From: Falsihalocynthiibacter halioticoli
GTDB lineage: Bacteria; Pseudomonadota; Alphaproteobacteria; Rhodobacterales; Rhodobacteraceae
Assembly (NCBI RefSeq): GCF_025802015.1
Contig: NZ_JAOYFC010000001.1
Coordinates: forward strand, 186,001 to 250,000
DNA length: 64,000 nt
Direction of reading: 5' to 3'
Under the pieces are notes generated by a model. That model worked only from the letters and a program-made list of their open reading frames with translations, made no database searches and was not told the DNA's origin. The position numbers were made by a program, and so were the translations under genes. The stretch's first letter is position 1, and every line of letters begins with the position of its first letter. Below, in pieces: positions 45,787 to 54,467 of the stretch.

Positions 45787-47270
45787 TGAGAGCAGCAGAT
45801 ATCGACTTGCCCGTTCACACACCGCCAAAAACACGGCACGAGAGCTTTGACAATGCAGAGGAGGCCGTAGAGCGCCTGATCGCATTGTATCAGGAGGCAA
45901 CGCATTATCTGAGTGAGAAGTTCAGCGCAAAAGCAGGCGGGCCGCTGCCCGACGCGCGCTATCGGGCCTATTATCCAGAGATCCGGATTACTACCACGAG
46001 CTTTGCCAAATCTGATAGCCGCCTGTCGTTTGGCCATGTGGCCGAGCCGGGAACCTATGCAACAACAATTACGCGCCCCGACCTGTTCAAAGCATATCTT
46101 ACGCAACAGATCGGGTTGTTGATCCGAAATCATGGCGTGCCCGTATCTATTGGCGTTTCCGATACACCAATGCCGGTTCATTTTGCGGTAGCGAACGATC
46201 CGGATGTGACGGTGCCACAAGATGGCGCGATGGCCTATCCTCTGCGCGACATTTTTGACGTACCCAATTTGGCGACAACCAATGATGACATCGTCAATGG
46301 GTATGCCAGCCCCGCACCCGACGGAACTGGGCCGCTCGCGCCATTTACCGCGCAGCGTGTGGATTATTCGCTTGCACGTTTGGCGCATTATACGGCGACT
46401 GACGCGGAGCACTTTCAGAACCACATCCTGTTTACCAACTATCAGTTCTATGTGGATGAGTTCGAAGCCTATGCCCGCGAGATGCTCGCTGATCCTGACA
46501 GCGGCTATACCGAATTTGTCAGCACCGGAAACACCATCATCACTGCGCCGGACGCACCACTCGACGCGCCGGTGAAATTGCCCCAGATGCCGACCTATCA
46601 CCTCAAGCGCGAGAATAGCTCTGGTATCACGCTCGTGAATATTGGGGTCGGCCCAAGCAACGCCAAAACAGCGACCGACCACATTGCCGTTTTGCGTCCG
46701 CATGCATGGTTGATGGTTGGTCATTGTGCGGGGCTGCGAAACTCTCAAAGCCTTGGGGATTTTGTGCTGGCGCATGGGTATCTGCGTGAGGATCACGTTC
46801 TGGATGATGACCTGCCGCCGTGGGTGCCGATTCCAGCGCTGGCCGAAATCCAGATTGCCTTGGAAGGTGCCGTGGCGAGCGAAACACTGTTGAAAGGGTA
46901 TGACCTTAAACGGATCATGCGGACCGGGACAGTTGCGACAATCGATAACCGAAACTGGGAGCTGCGCGATCACTCCGGCCCCGTGCAGCGCCTTAGCCAA
47001 AGCCGTGCAATCGCGCTTGATATGGAAAGCGCGACAATTGCCGCCAACGGCTTTCGCTTCCGTGTGCCCTATGGAACCTTGCTGTGCGTCTCGGATAAAC
47101 CGTTGCACGGCGAGCTGAAACTTCCCGGAATGGCGAGCGACTTCTATAAAACACAGGTCGCTCGGCACTTAAAAATAGGGATTCGGGCAATGGAGAGCTT
47201 GCGCGAGATGCCGCTTGAACGTATCCATTCACGTAAGCTCCGAAGCTTCGATGAGACCGCTTTCCTATGA
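45786..47270 (+). CDS. amn: AMP nucleosidase
   Basis: This 494-residue enzyme splits AMP into adenine and ribose-5-phosphate. The C-terminal nucleoside-phosphorylase-like domain has 'LVNIGVGPSNAKTATDHIAV' and 'WLMVGHCAGLRNSQSLGDFV', and 'ALDMESATIAANGFRFRVPY' is diagnostic. Placed after ade, it gives a short route AMP to adenine to hypoxanthine. The start follows the ade stop without a gap. Confidence 0.95.
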   Translation: MRAADIDLPVHTPPKTRHESFDNAEEAVERLIALYQEATHYLSEKFSAKAGGPLPDARYRAYYPEIRITTTSFAKSDSRLSFGHVAEPGTYATTITRPDLFKAYLTQQIGLLIRNHGVPVSIGVSDTPMPVHFAVANDPDVTVPQDGAMAYPLRDIFDVPNLATTNDDIVNGYASPAPDGTGPLAPFTAQRVDYSLARLAHYTATDAEHFQNHILFTNYQFYVDEFEAYAREMLADPDSGYTEFVSTGNTIITAPDAPLDAPVKLPQMPTYHLKRENSSGITLVNIGVGPSNAKTATDHIAVLRPHAWLMVGHCAGLRNSQSLGDFVLAHGYLREDHVLDDDLPPWVPIPALAEIQIALEGAVASETLLKGYDLKRIMRTGTVATIDNRNWELRDHSGPVQRLSQSRAIALDMESATIAANGFRFRVPYGTLLCVSDKPLHGELKLPGMASDFYKTQVARHLKIGIRAMESLREMPLERIHSRKLRSFDETAFL

Positions 47271-47404
47271 CTTCGGGTCATTTTTCCAAAAAAATCAGCG
47301 AAAAAGTGGATATTTGCACCACTAAACGTTGTGTCGCGTAACAATATTCAGTTAAATGCCGTCAATGAGGCCCAATATTCAGGGCAGAACGAGGAGACCT
47401 AAAA

Positions 47405-47692
47405 ATGGCAAAACCAATGACAAAGACCCAGCTTGTAGCAGCGCTGGCAGAAGAAATGGGTACAGACAAGAAATCCGCTTCCGGTGCTCTTGATGCTGTT
47501 ATCGCGATCATCACGCGCGAAGTTTCCGCAGGTGGCGCAGTTACGCTTCCTGGCGTTGGCAAAATCTACTGCCGCGAGCGTCCTGAGCGTATGGTTCGCA
47601 ACCCTGCCACTGGCGAGCAGATCAAGAAAGATGCCGACAAGGTTGTTAAGATGACAATCGCGAAGGCTCTGAAAGACAGCGTAAACGGCTAA
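47405..47692 (+). CDS. HU family DNA-binding protein
   Basis: The 95-residue nucleoid protein has the HU/IHF fold: 'MTKTQLVAALAEEMGTDKKS' N-terminal helices, 'VTLPGVGKIYCRERPERMVR' and 'NPATGEQIKKDADKVVKMTI'. The cysteine in the beta arm region (IYCRE) is not usual in HU. GGAG precedes the ATG at 47405. The 134-base upstream gap holds its promoter. A T-rich terminator follows. Confidence 0.93.
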   Translation: MAKPMTKTQLVAALAEEMGTDKKSASGALDAVIAIITREVSAGGAVTLPGVGKIYCRERPERMVRNPATGEQIKKDADKVVKMTIAKALKDSVNG

Positions 47693-47733
47693 GGCCAATA
47701 ACGCTTCGGCCATTAGGCCATCAAGAATTTCGA

Positions 47734-47760
47734 GGGTCGCTTCTGGCGGCCCTTTTCTTT
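47734..47760 (+). terminator. Rho-independent terminator after the HU gene
   Basis: GGGTCGC (47734-47740), loop TTCTG and GCGGCCC (47746-47752) form a 7-base stem with one G-T pair, followed directly by TTTTCTTT. It lies about 40 bases after the HU stop. Confidence 0.8.
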
Positions 47761-47782
47761 GGCAATATCGCGCGAGGGCACC

Positions 47783-48661
47783 ATGGATATTCGGTCGTTG
47801 TTGATGGGGCTCGCTTTTGCCTTTGCGTGGAGTTCGGCGTTTACCTCTGCGCGAATAATCGTGAGCGAGGCACCGCCACTTGCAGCGCTGTCTTTGCGGT
47901 TCCTTCTGTCTGGAGTCATTGCGGTTTCGATTGCGCTTGCATTGGGGCAAACATGGCGGCTGACCCGCGCTCAGTGGAAGGCAACGATTGTGTTCGGGAT
48001 TTGCCAAAACGCGCTCTATCTCGGGCTGTTCTTTTCGGCGATGACTCGGATTGAGGCATCCCTTGCGTCGATCATAGCGTCGACCATGCCTCTGTTGGTT
48101 GCTTTTGCCAGTTGGTCGATCCTTGGTGAGCGGCTTTCGCGGATGGCAGTCGTTGGGCTAGCGGTTGGTTTTTCCGGAACTGTTCTGATCATGGGATCGC
48201 GGTTTTCAGGCGGAATAGACCCTATTGGATTTGTTTACTGCATCATCGGTGTCGCGGGATTGGCGACGGCCACACTTGTGATGCGGAATGCGTCGACGGG
48301 CGGCAACGTTATGATGATTGTCGGCCTACAGATGTTTGTCGGGTCCGCAGTGTTGGCTGTTGTGTCACTTTTGATTGGCGAGAACCTTGATGTTTCACCA
48401 AGCGAAAGTGTGATGTGGGCCTTTGCCTATACGGTGATTGTCCCCGGGGTTATGGCCACATTCATCTGGTTCAAACTGGTGGACCGTATCGGCGCAACGC
48501 GCGCAGCCACGTTTCATTTCCTCAATCCGTTTCTCGGCGTTGCAGTGGCGTGGTTCTTTCTGGGCGAGACACTGGGACCGCTTGATATAATCGGGGTGAT
48601 TGTGATTTCGGTTGGTATTCTTACGGTCCAATTGGCGCGCCAACCCGAATTCAAAACTTGA
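47783..48661 (+). CDS. EamA family transporter (DMT superfamily)
   Basis: The 292-residue protein has 10 hydrophobic segments in two repeats: the first includes 'LLMGLAFAFAWSSAFTSARI' and 'LAALSLRFLLSGVIAVSIAL', the second ends 'LDIIGVIVISVGILTVQLAR'. Export of amino acids or metabolites is typical. I chose the ATG at 47783 since the upstream ATG at 47759 lies in the HU terminator. The substrate is unknown. Confidence 0.87.
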   Translation: MDIRSLLMGLAFAFAWSSAFTSARIIVSEAPPLAALSLRFLLSGVIAVSIALALGQTWRLTRAQWKATIVFGICQNALYLGLFFSAMTRIEASLASIIASTMPLLVAFASWSILGERLSRMAVVGLAVGFSGTVLIMGSRFSGGIDPIGFVYCIIGVAGLATATLVMRNASTGGNVMMIVGLQMFVGSAVLAVVSLLIGENLDVSPSESVMWAFAYTVIVPGVMATFIWFKLVDRIGATRAATFHFLNPFLGVAVAWFFLGETLGPLDIIGVIVISVGILTVQLARQPEFKT

Positions 48662-48716
48662 TCACAAAGCCGTATGCGCTCCTGACAGGTTTTTCAAAAG
48701 CTGCTAGCGCAAATAC

Positions 48717-49430
48717 ATGGAGTTTGTATTTGCCTATCTTGCCGGAACGCTCACGCTCATTAACCCCTGCGTGCTACCCGTCTTGCCGATCGTGCTTGCC
48801 TCGGCGCTTCAGGCCAGCCCTAAGGGGCCGTTGGCGCTTGCTGCGGGGCTTGGGGCCAGTTTTGTGGTTGTCGGTGTTCTTGTGTCGAGCGTGGGGCTTG
48901 CGTTTGGCATTCTCGCCGAAGATGTCGCCCGTATTGGCGCGCTCATTATGGTTGGTTTTGGCGTCGTGCTGCTTAGCCCCGCGCTTAGCAGTAAGTTCAC
49001 TCTCGCCACCGCCGGGTTTTCGGACCGCGCGGATCACGGGATGGACGTGATTGACCGTTCAACCTTGCGCGGCCAGTTCCTTGGCGGCGCTCTCCTTGGT
49101 GCGGTCTGGAGCCCCTGCGTCGGTCCGACGCTTGGCGGCGCAATTGCGTTGGCCGCTCAAGGACAGAATCTCGCAAAAGCGACCCTAATCATGGTGTTTT
49201 TCGCGTTTGGCGTGGCCACAATCGTTCTGCTTCTGGCATATGGCGCGCGCGCGACTTTGCTGAAACGGCGTGAATTTATGCGCAAACTTGCCAGCAAATC
49301 CCGCACCATCATGGGCGTGATGTTTATTCTCGTGGGCCTTGCGCTCTTGCTTGAGCTTCACATCGTTGCCGAGCGTTGGGCGGTTCAGAATCTGCCTGCT
49401 TGGTTCACCGACTTATCAGTCTCTATTTAG
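48717..49430 (+). CDS. ccdA: CcdA-like thiol:disulfide membrane transporter
   Basis: This 237-residue protein has six membrane segments and the two conserved Pro-Cys sites, 'TLINPCVLPVLPIVLASAL' and 'WSPCVGPTLGGAIALA', that carry reducing power across the inner membrane. It serves cytochrome c maturation or periplasmic thiol reduction. A thioredoxin-like protein follows 10 bases later, as its likely partner. The electron donor is normally cytoplasmic thioredoxin. Confidence 0.9.
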   Translation: MEFVFAYLAGTLTLINPCVLPVLPIVLASALQASPKGPLALAAGLGASFVVVGVLVSSVGLAFGILAEDVARIGALIMVGFGVVLLSPALSSKFTLATAGFSDRADHGMDVIDRSTLRGQFLGGALLGAVWSPCVGPTLGGAIALAAQGQNLAKATLIMVFFAFGVATIVLLLAYGARATLLKRREFMRKLASKSRTIMGVMFILVGLALLLELHIVAERWAVQNLPAWFTDLSVSI

Positions 49431-49439
49431 GAGGAATTC

Positions 49440-49847
49440 ATGAAACGAAGAGATTTTATCGCAGGTGCAATCCTTGCAGTCTCGTTGCCGTTTGCGGCGA
49501 TTTCAGGTGAAACAGTCGAGTACAAGCCGGGCTTGGTCGACGAAGCCTTGGCCGAGGGGAAAACTGTATTTGTCGATTTCGGCACAGATTGGTGCACAAC
49601 CTGCGCCGCACAAAAACGCGCAGTTGAAGCGCTTCGGGATGAGAACCCAGCTTATGACGACGCGATCACATTCGTCTATGTAAACTGGGATCAATATTCC
49701 AAAGACGCATTGTCAAAACGTCTCAAAATCCCGCGCCGCTCGGTACTGGTTGCCCTGCGGGGAAATACAGAAATCGGTCGGGTGACGCTCGGAACCAGTA
49801 AGAAAGAGATTAAGGCTCTGCTTGATGCAGCTCTTGCTTCTAGTTGA
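49440..49847 (+). CDS. Periplasmic thioredoxin-like protein
   Basis: The 135-residue protein has an N-terminal export signal 'MKRRDFIAGAILAVSLPFAA', which resembles a Tat signal (KRRDF), then a thioredoxin fold with the redox pair in 'FVDFGTDWCTTCAAQKRAVE' (CTTC) and a cis-proline region 'KIPRRSVLVALRG'. AGGAGG precedes the ATG. Following ccdA directly, it probably receives electrons from it, like the thioredoxin domain of DsbD. Confidence 0.88.
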   Translation: MKRRDFIAGAILAVSLPFAAISGETVEYKPGLVDEALAEGKTVFVDFGTDWCTTCAAQKRAVEALRDENPAYDDAITFVYVNWDQYSKDALSKRLKIPRRSVLVALRGNTEIGRVTLGTSKKEIKALLDAALASS

Positions 49848-49850
49848 ATT

Positions 49851-50951
49851 CTAGCCGATTTGCCCTTGGTTAGAGCCAATTTGACCGCGGTGCAGCAGGA
49901 TGTGATCCAAAAGGGTGCAGGCCATCATCGCCTCGCCCACAGGCACCGCGCGGATACCAACACAGGGGTCATGGCGGCCTTTGGTGATGATCTCGGTATC
50001 ATCACCTGTTTTGGTCACGGTCTTGCGCGTGGTCAGGATCGAGGATGTCGGCTTTACCGCAAAACGCACCACGAGGTCTTGGCCCGTGGAAATGCCGCCT
50101 AATATTCCGCCTGCGTGGTTTGAGGTGAATTCCGGCCCGTTTTCGCCCATACGAATTTCATCGGCGTTTTCTTCGCCAGTTAGTGCCGCCGCGTTCATAC
50201 CTTCGCCGATTTCCACGCCTTTCACGGCATTGATGCTCATCATCGCTGCTGCCAAATCAGTGTCTAATTTGGCGTAAACCGGCGCGCCGAGGCCTGCGGG
50301 CGCGTTTCTGGCCACAACTTCGACAATCGCACCAACCGAGCTGCCTGCCTTACGCAACCCGTCCAGATAGTCCGCCCAGCTTGCAGCGGTGTCTGCATCA
50401 GGGGTCCAGAATGGGTTTTGGTCGATCTGGGACCAATCAAATTTACTGCGGTCAATGGCGTGAGGCCCCATCTGGACCATGTAGCCTTTGATCTCGAGGT
50501 TTGGCACCAACGCCTTCAATGCCGCGCGTGCAATGCCGCCCGCCGCAACCCGCGCTGCGGTTTCCCGCGCAGAACTGCGCCCGCCGCCACGGTGATCGCG
50601 AATGCCGTACTTCTGGAAATAGGTAATGTCGGCATGGCCGGGGCGGAATTTTTCGACAATGTCGCCATAGTCTTTGCTTCGTTGATCCGTGTTTTCGATC
50701 ATGAGCTGAATCGGCGTTCCGGTTGTTTTGCCCTCGAAAGTACCTGACAAAATACGCACCGCATCCGGTTCTCGCCGCTGGGTGGTGTATTTGTTCTGGC
50801 CAGGTTTGCGAAGGTCGAGCCATTGCTGCAACATTTCTTCGGAGACTTCGATATTCGGGGGGCAACCATCAACCGTTGCGCCAAGCGCGGGCCCGTGGCT
50901 TTCGCCCCAAGTTGTCACGCGAAAGAGGTGTCCAAAGCTGTTCATCGACAT
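49851..50951 (-). CDS. aroC: Chorismate synthase
   Basis: This 366-residue FMN-dependent enzyme converts EPSP to chorismate. The family signatures 'GESHGPALGATVDGCPPNIE', 'RPGHADITYFQKYGIRDHRG' and 'GRSSARETAARVAAGGIAR' are present. The start at 50951 (MSMNSFGHLF) is used; ATG at 50945 is an alternative. It is divergent from the thiamine operon and its promoter must lie before the riboswitch. Confidence 0.96.
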   Translation of the reverse strand: MSMNSFGHLFRVTTWGESHGPALGATVDGCPPNIEVSEEMLQQWLDLRKPGQNKYTTQRREPDAVRILSGTFEGKTTGTPIQLMIENTDQRSKDYGDIVEKFRPGHADITYFQKYGIRDHRGGGRSSARETAARVAAGGIARAALKALVPNLEIKGYMVQMGPHAIDRSKFDWSQIDQNPFWTPDADTAASWADYLDGLRKAGSSVGAIVEVVARNAPAGLGAPVYAKLDTDLAAAMMSINAVKGVEIGEGMNAAALTGEENADEIRMGENGPEFTSNHAGGILGGISTGQDLVVRFAVKPTSSILTTRKTVTKTGDDTEIITKGRHDPCVGIRAVPVGEAMMACTLLDHILLHRGQIGSNQGQIG

Positions 50952-51044
50952 ATGCGGCTCCTTTTCAAGGTTCTGTACCTGCCTCAAGGCCTTGGCTCAA
51001 GGGGATATCGCTTGCCTGCACGGGATCAAGGGCATAGGAGTGGA

Positions 51045-51128
51045 AGAACCTCGGGGGGCCGGAAACGGCTGAGATGCAGATGCGGACCCGTTGAACCTGA
51101 ACCGATTAAGATCGGCGGAGGGAAGGTA
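51045..51128 (+). promoter_or_regulatory. TPP riboswitch (THI element)
   Basis: The leader shows the conserved THI-box blocks in order: CTCGGGG (51050-51056), GGCTGAGATGC (51067-51077), GGACCCGTTGAACCTGA (51084-51100) and GGCGGAGGGAAGG (51114-51126), with a P3/P4-type stem CCGAT/ATCGG between. It binds thiamine pyrophosphate and represses the downstream thiBPQ transporter genes (established for the class). It ends about 50 bases before the thiB start. Confidence 0.93.
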
Positions 51129-51153
51129 TTGGACGTTTCCACCCTTCATCCGC

Positions 51154-51169
51154 CCATCAGATGATGGAG
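51154..51169 (+). promoter_or_regulatory. Putative ribosome-site hairpin of the TPP riboswitch
   Basis: CCATC (51154-51158) can pair with GATGG (51163-51167), which covers the first two bases of GGAG (51166-51169), the ribosome site of thiB. With no T-run nearby, the riboswitch probably controls translation rather than termination. Confidence 0.45.
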
Positions 51170-51175
51170 CGCGAA

Positions 51176-52162
51176 ATGAAATTTCCCATGATTGCAGCGG
51201 GTCTGGCGATGGCCTCAATGGCATCGGCCGAGACACCGGAGTTGATCGTTTACACATACGACAGCTTTGTATCCGAATGGGGCCCTGGCCCCGCGGTTGA
51301 GAAAGCGTTTGAAGCGCAGTGCGAATGTGATCTTAAGCTGGTTGGCGTCGGTGATGGGGCGGCAATGTTGGCTCGTGTACGGCTCGAAGGCGCCCGCACA
51401 GAGGCGGATGTTGTCCTTGGCCTCGACACGAACCTCACCGCGGCGGCGACCGAAACCGGATTGTTTGCCAATCACGGCATGGATGATGTTGCGTTTGATC
51501 TACCGGTTGAATGGAGCGATCCGATGTTCTTGCCCTATGACTGGGGCTATTTTGCATTCGTGCATGACACCACGAAAACACCAGACGTTCCGCAAAACTT
51601 CAAAGCGCTGGCTGATAGCGATCTACAGATCGTTATCCAAGATCCGCGCAGTTCAACGCCTGGGCTTGGTCTGCTGATGTGGGTTAAGGCGGCTTACGGC
51701 GATGAGGCTCCTGTAATTTGGGAAGGCCTTGCCGATAACATTGTGACCGTTACCAAAGGCTGGTCCGAGGCTTACGGAATGTTCCTAGAGGGCGAGGCCG
51801 ATATGGTCCTTTCTTATACCACCAGCCCCGCCTATCACCTGATTGCCGAGGAGGACGCCACCAAAGCGGCGGTGGCTTTTGACGAGGGTAATTACCTTCA
51901 AGTCGAAGTTGCGGCGAAGGTTGCTCATACCGAAGAAAGTGATCTGGCCGACGAATTCTTGACCTTTATGGTGAGTGACACGTTCCAATCCATTATTCCG
52001 ACAACCAACTGGATGTATCCTGCCGTTACCCCAGAAACTGGGCTTCCTTCGGGATTTGAAACCTTGGCGAATCCTAGCTCTGCTCTTTTGTTTCCTGCGG
52101 GGGATGCAATGGCGGTACGTGACGCGGCACTGGACGAGTGGCTCAACGCGCTGTCTCAATAA
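51176..52162 (+). CDS. thiB: Thiamine ABC transporter substrate-binding protein
   Basis: The 328-residue periplasmic protein has a signal peptide (MKFPMIAAGLAMASMASA) and the ThiB family texts 'LIVYTYDSFVSEWGPGP' and 'DVVLGLDTNLTAAATETGLF' and 'IVIQDPRSSTPGLGLLMWVK'. It delivers thiamine or its phosphates to ThiP. I chose the ATG at 51176, 6 bases after GGAG, over ATGs at 51161 and 51164. It follows a TPP riboswitch and overlaps thiP by 25 bases. Confidence 0.95.
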   Translation: MKFPMIAAGLAMASMASAETPELIVYTYDSFVSEWGPGPAVEKAFEAQCECDLKLVGVGDGAAMLARVRLEGARTEADVVLGLDTNLTAAATETGLFANHGMDDVAFDLPVEWSDPMFLPYDWGYFAFVHDTTKTPDVPQNFKALADSDLQIVIQDPRSSTPGLGLLMWVKAAYGDEAPVIWEGLADNIVTVTKGWSEAYGMFLEGEADMVLSYTTSPAYHLIAEEDATKAAVAFDEGNYLQVEVAAKVAHTEESDLADEFLTFMVSDTFQSIIPTTNWMYPAVTPETGLPSGFETLANPSSALLFPAGDAMAVRDAALDEWLNALSQ

Positions 52163-53718
52163 ACGGAGTTCTGCGCGGGCTGGTTCCTTGGGCGGGTGCA
52201 ATTGTCAGCGCTTTGCTGGTGTTGCTCTGTTTGGGGACTGTCTTGGCGGTATTCCTTCGTGCGGAAAGCGCTGCGCAGTTTTCGCGTTCTGATTGGGTTG
52301 CTGTTCGGTTTACCGTTACGCAAGCCTTTCTATCTGCACTCCTGAGCGTTGTTCTCGCGATTCCGGTTGCACGTGCGCTTGCGCGGCGAGAGTTTCGTGG
52401 GCGGCACACAATGATCGCGTTGCTCGGTGCGCCGTTCATCTTGCCTGTGATCGTGGCGATCCTTGGGTTGCTTGCTGTATTCGGGCGCACCGGCGTCTTC
52501 AGCATCGTTCTTGGATGGTTCGGATTACCACCGGTTCAAATTTACGGACTGCATGGCGTGGTTTTGGCGCATGTATTTTTCAACTTACCACTGGCCGTGC
52601 GATTTCTCCTGCAGGGATGGGCCGCAATTCCGGCAGAACATTTTCGGCTGGTGGCTTCTCTTGGCGGTGGCCCTAGAGATGTAGGCCGCCTACTCGAGCG
52701 GCCCATGCTTTGGCGCGTGTTGCCCGGAACTTTTGCGCTGATTTTTCTGATCTGCACCACAAGTTTTGCAGTGGCCCTTGCTCTTGGCGGGGGACCAAAG
52801 GCGACCACGGTGGAACTGGCAATCTACCAAGCATTTCGATTTGATTTTGACCTAAGCAAAGCTGCGCTTCTTGCGGTTGTTCAGCTTGTACTTTCTGGAT
52901 CAGCGGCGATTGCGGCGTGGAAGTTCTCGCGCCAACACGATGCAGGGCAGGGGCTTGATCGTGTGGTTCAGCGTTACGATCGCGCGCATGGGCGGCTTGC
53001 TGACGCTGCGTGGCTTGGATTCGTGGTGCTGCTTCTTGGTTTGCCGCTGGTAATGGTGGTGATGCAGGGCGCGGCAGGGTTTCTCTCGATGCCGGCAAGT
53101 GTCTGGGCTGCCGCAGGACGCTCGCTCTTGGTCGCATTGGCCTCGACATGTTTGGCGGTTACTTTCGGGCTTGCGCTCTCGCTCTGGCTGGCGCGTTTGC
53201 GTGGTGCGCCGCGAGCCTTGGGAGAGATGGTGGCATATCTCACTGTGGCGGTTTCTCCGCTTGTGATGGGGGCGGGGCTATTCATTCTGATCTTTCCTTT
53301 CGCAAGCCCGCGAGATTGGGCGTTGCCGATAACGGCGCTTGTAAATGCTGCAATGGCGCTTCCTTTTGTCACTCGCGCACTGATGCCTGCAGTTGAGGCG
53401 TGCGAGGCGGAATATGGCCCATTAGCAGAAAGCCTACGTCTAAGGTCTTGGGCGCGGCTGCGATACCTCACCCTGCCGCGCCTACGCCGCCCGATCGGGT
53501 TCGTCGCGGGGCTTGCGGCGGCTCTGTCGATGGGCGACCTTGGTGTTGTGGCGCTTTTTGCGGATCCAGAGCAGGCAACATTGCCGCTCAAGCTTTATGA
53601 CCTGATGGGAGCTTACCGGATGGAGGCGGCGGCGGGCGCGGGTTTGTTGCTTATGGGGCTGTCGTTCGGATTGTTTTACCTGTTTGACCGCGGAGGGCGG
53701 ATGAATGCTTCGGTTTGA
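52138..53718 (+). CDS. thiP: Thiamine ABC transporter permease
   Basis: This 526-residue inner membrane protein has about 12 membrane segments in two fused permease halves, each with a binding-protein-dependent transport loop: 'WAAIPAEHFRLVASLGGGPR' and 'EYGPLAESLRLRSWARLRYL'. It forms the thiamine channel with ThiQ. A GTG at 52138 inside the 3' end of thiB is the best start. It overlaps thiQ by 14 bases. Confidence 0.93.
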   Translation: MAQRAVSINGVLRGLVPWAGAIVSALLVLLCLGTVLAVFLRAESAAQFSRSDWVAVRFTVTQAFLSALLSVVLAIPVARALARREFRGRHTMIALLGAPFILPVIVAILGLLAVFGRTGVFSIVLGWFGLPPVQIYGLHGVVLAHVFFNLPLAVRFLLQGWAAIPAEHFRLVASLGGGPRDVGRLLERPMLWRVLPGTFALIFLICTTSFAVALALGGGPKATTVELAIYQAFRFDFDLSKAALLAVVQLVLSGSAAIAAWKFSRQHDAGQGLDRVVQRYDRAHGRLADAAWLGFVVLLLGLPLVMVVMQGAAGFLSMPASVWAAAGRSLLVALASTCLAVTFGLALSLWLARLRGAPRALGEMVAYLTVAVSPLVMGAGLFILIFPFASPRDWALPITALVNAAMALPFVTRALMPAVEACEAEYGPLAESLRLRSWARLRYLTLPRLRRPIGFVAGLAAALSMGDLGVVALFADPEQATLPLKLYDLMGAYRMEAAAGAGLLLMGLSFGLFYLFDRGGRMNASV

Positions 53719-54400
53719 AAATGTGGTGCTTGAACAGGGTGACTTTCGCCTGACCGCTGATTTTACGCTTGAAGCCGGCACACAAGCCGCATTGATCGGT
53801 CCGTCCGGTGCAGGGAAGTCCACACTGCTTTCGGCCATCGCGGGGTTTCTTGAGCCGTCAAAGGGCGTGATCCGCTGGCAAAGAGAAAGCCTATCCGGTG
53901 TGCCTCCCGGTGACCGGCCGATGAGTATTCTGTTTCAAGACAACAACCTTTTCCCGCATCTGACTGTGGCGCAGAATGTCGGGCTTGGACTACGCCCCGA
54001 TTTGCGGTTGTCAAAAGCGGAAACAGCGCAAGTTACGGAAACTCTGGCGCGGGTTCGATTGGCGGAGAAGGCTGATGAAAAGCCTGCGTCGCTCTCGGGT
54101 GGACAGAATGCCCGCGTGGCAATTGCGCGGCTAATGCTACGGGCAAAGCCTCTCTTGCTGCTCGATGAGCCTTTTGCTGCTCTCGGGCCCGCTTTGAAAT
54201 CCGAAATGCTGGAGCTTGTATCAACCCTAGCTGCGGAAACCGACGCGACGCTAGTTATGGTTTCGCACGATCCGGATGACGCACGCCGCATTGCGAATGA
54301 AACGGTCCTCGTTGCCGAAGGCGTCGCTCATCCGCCCAAGCCAACAGAGACGCTCCTCGCCCATCCACCAGCGGTGTTGGCGGCCTATCTAGGGCATTAA
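53705..54400 (+). CDS. thiQ: Thiamine ABC transporter ATP-binding protein
   Basis: The 231-residue ATPase has Walker A GPSGAGKS (about residues 36-43), the Q-loop in 'SILFQDNNLFPHLTVAQNVG', the signature 'SLSGGQNARVAIARLML', Walker B 'LLLLDEPFAALGP' and the H-loop in MVSHD. 'FQDNNLFPHLT' is typical of ThiQ. The signature has NAR where RQR is common. It completes the TPP-controlled thiBPQ operon, which ends at a bidirectional hairpin. Confidence 0.94.
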   Translation: MLRFENVVLEQGDFRLTADFTLEAGTQAALIGPSGAGKSTLLSAIAGFLEPSKGVIRWQRESLSGVPPGDRPMSILFQDNNLFPHLTVAQNVGLGLRPDLRLSKAETAQVTETLARVRLAEKADEKPASLSGGQNARVAIARLMLRAKPLLLLDEPFAALGPALKSEMLELVSTLAAETDATLVMVSHDPDDARRIANETVLVAEGVAHPPKPTETLLAHPPAVLAAYLGH

Positions 54401-54422
54401 TAAAATTTCGTTCAGAAAACAA

Positions 54423-54450
54423 AAACGCGCCCCGAGGAGCGCGTTTCTTT
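54423..54450. terminator. Bidirectional terminator between thiQ and petC
   Basis: AAACGCGC (54423-54430), loop CCCGAGGA and GCGCGTTT (54439-54446) form a perfect 8-base stem, with CTTTTT after it on the plus strand and A-rich sequence before it. It can end both the thiamine operon and the convergent petABC operon. Confidence 0.85.
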
Positions 54451-54467
54451 TTGGTTTTGCGTCTGGC

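Noticed and set aside
45783..47168. A 461-codon minus-strand frame opposite the AMP nucleosidase gene
   Set aside because: The plus-strand protein is clearly a full AMP nucleosidase, and the antisense translation has no recognisable domain.
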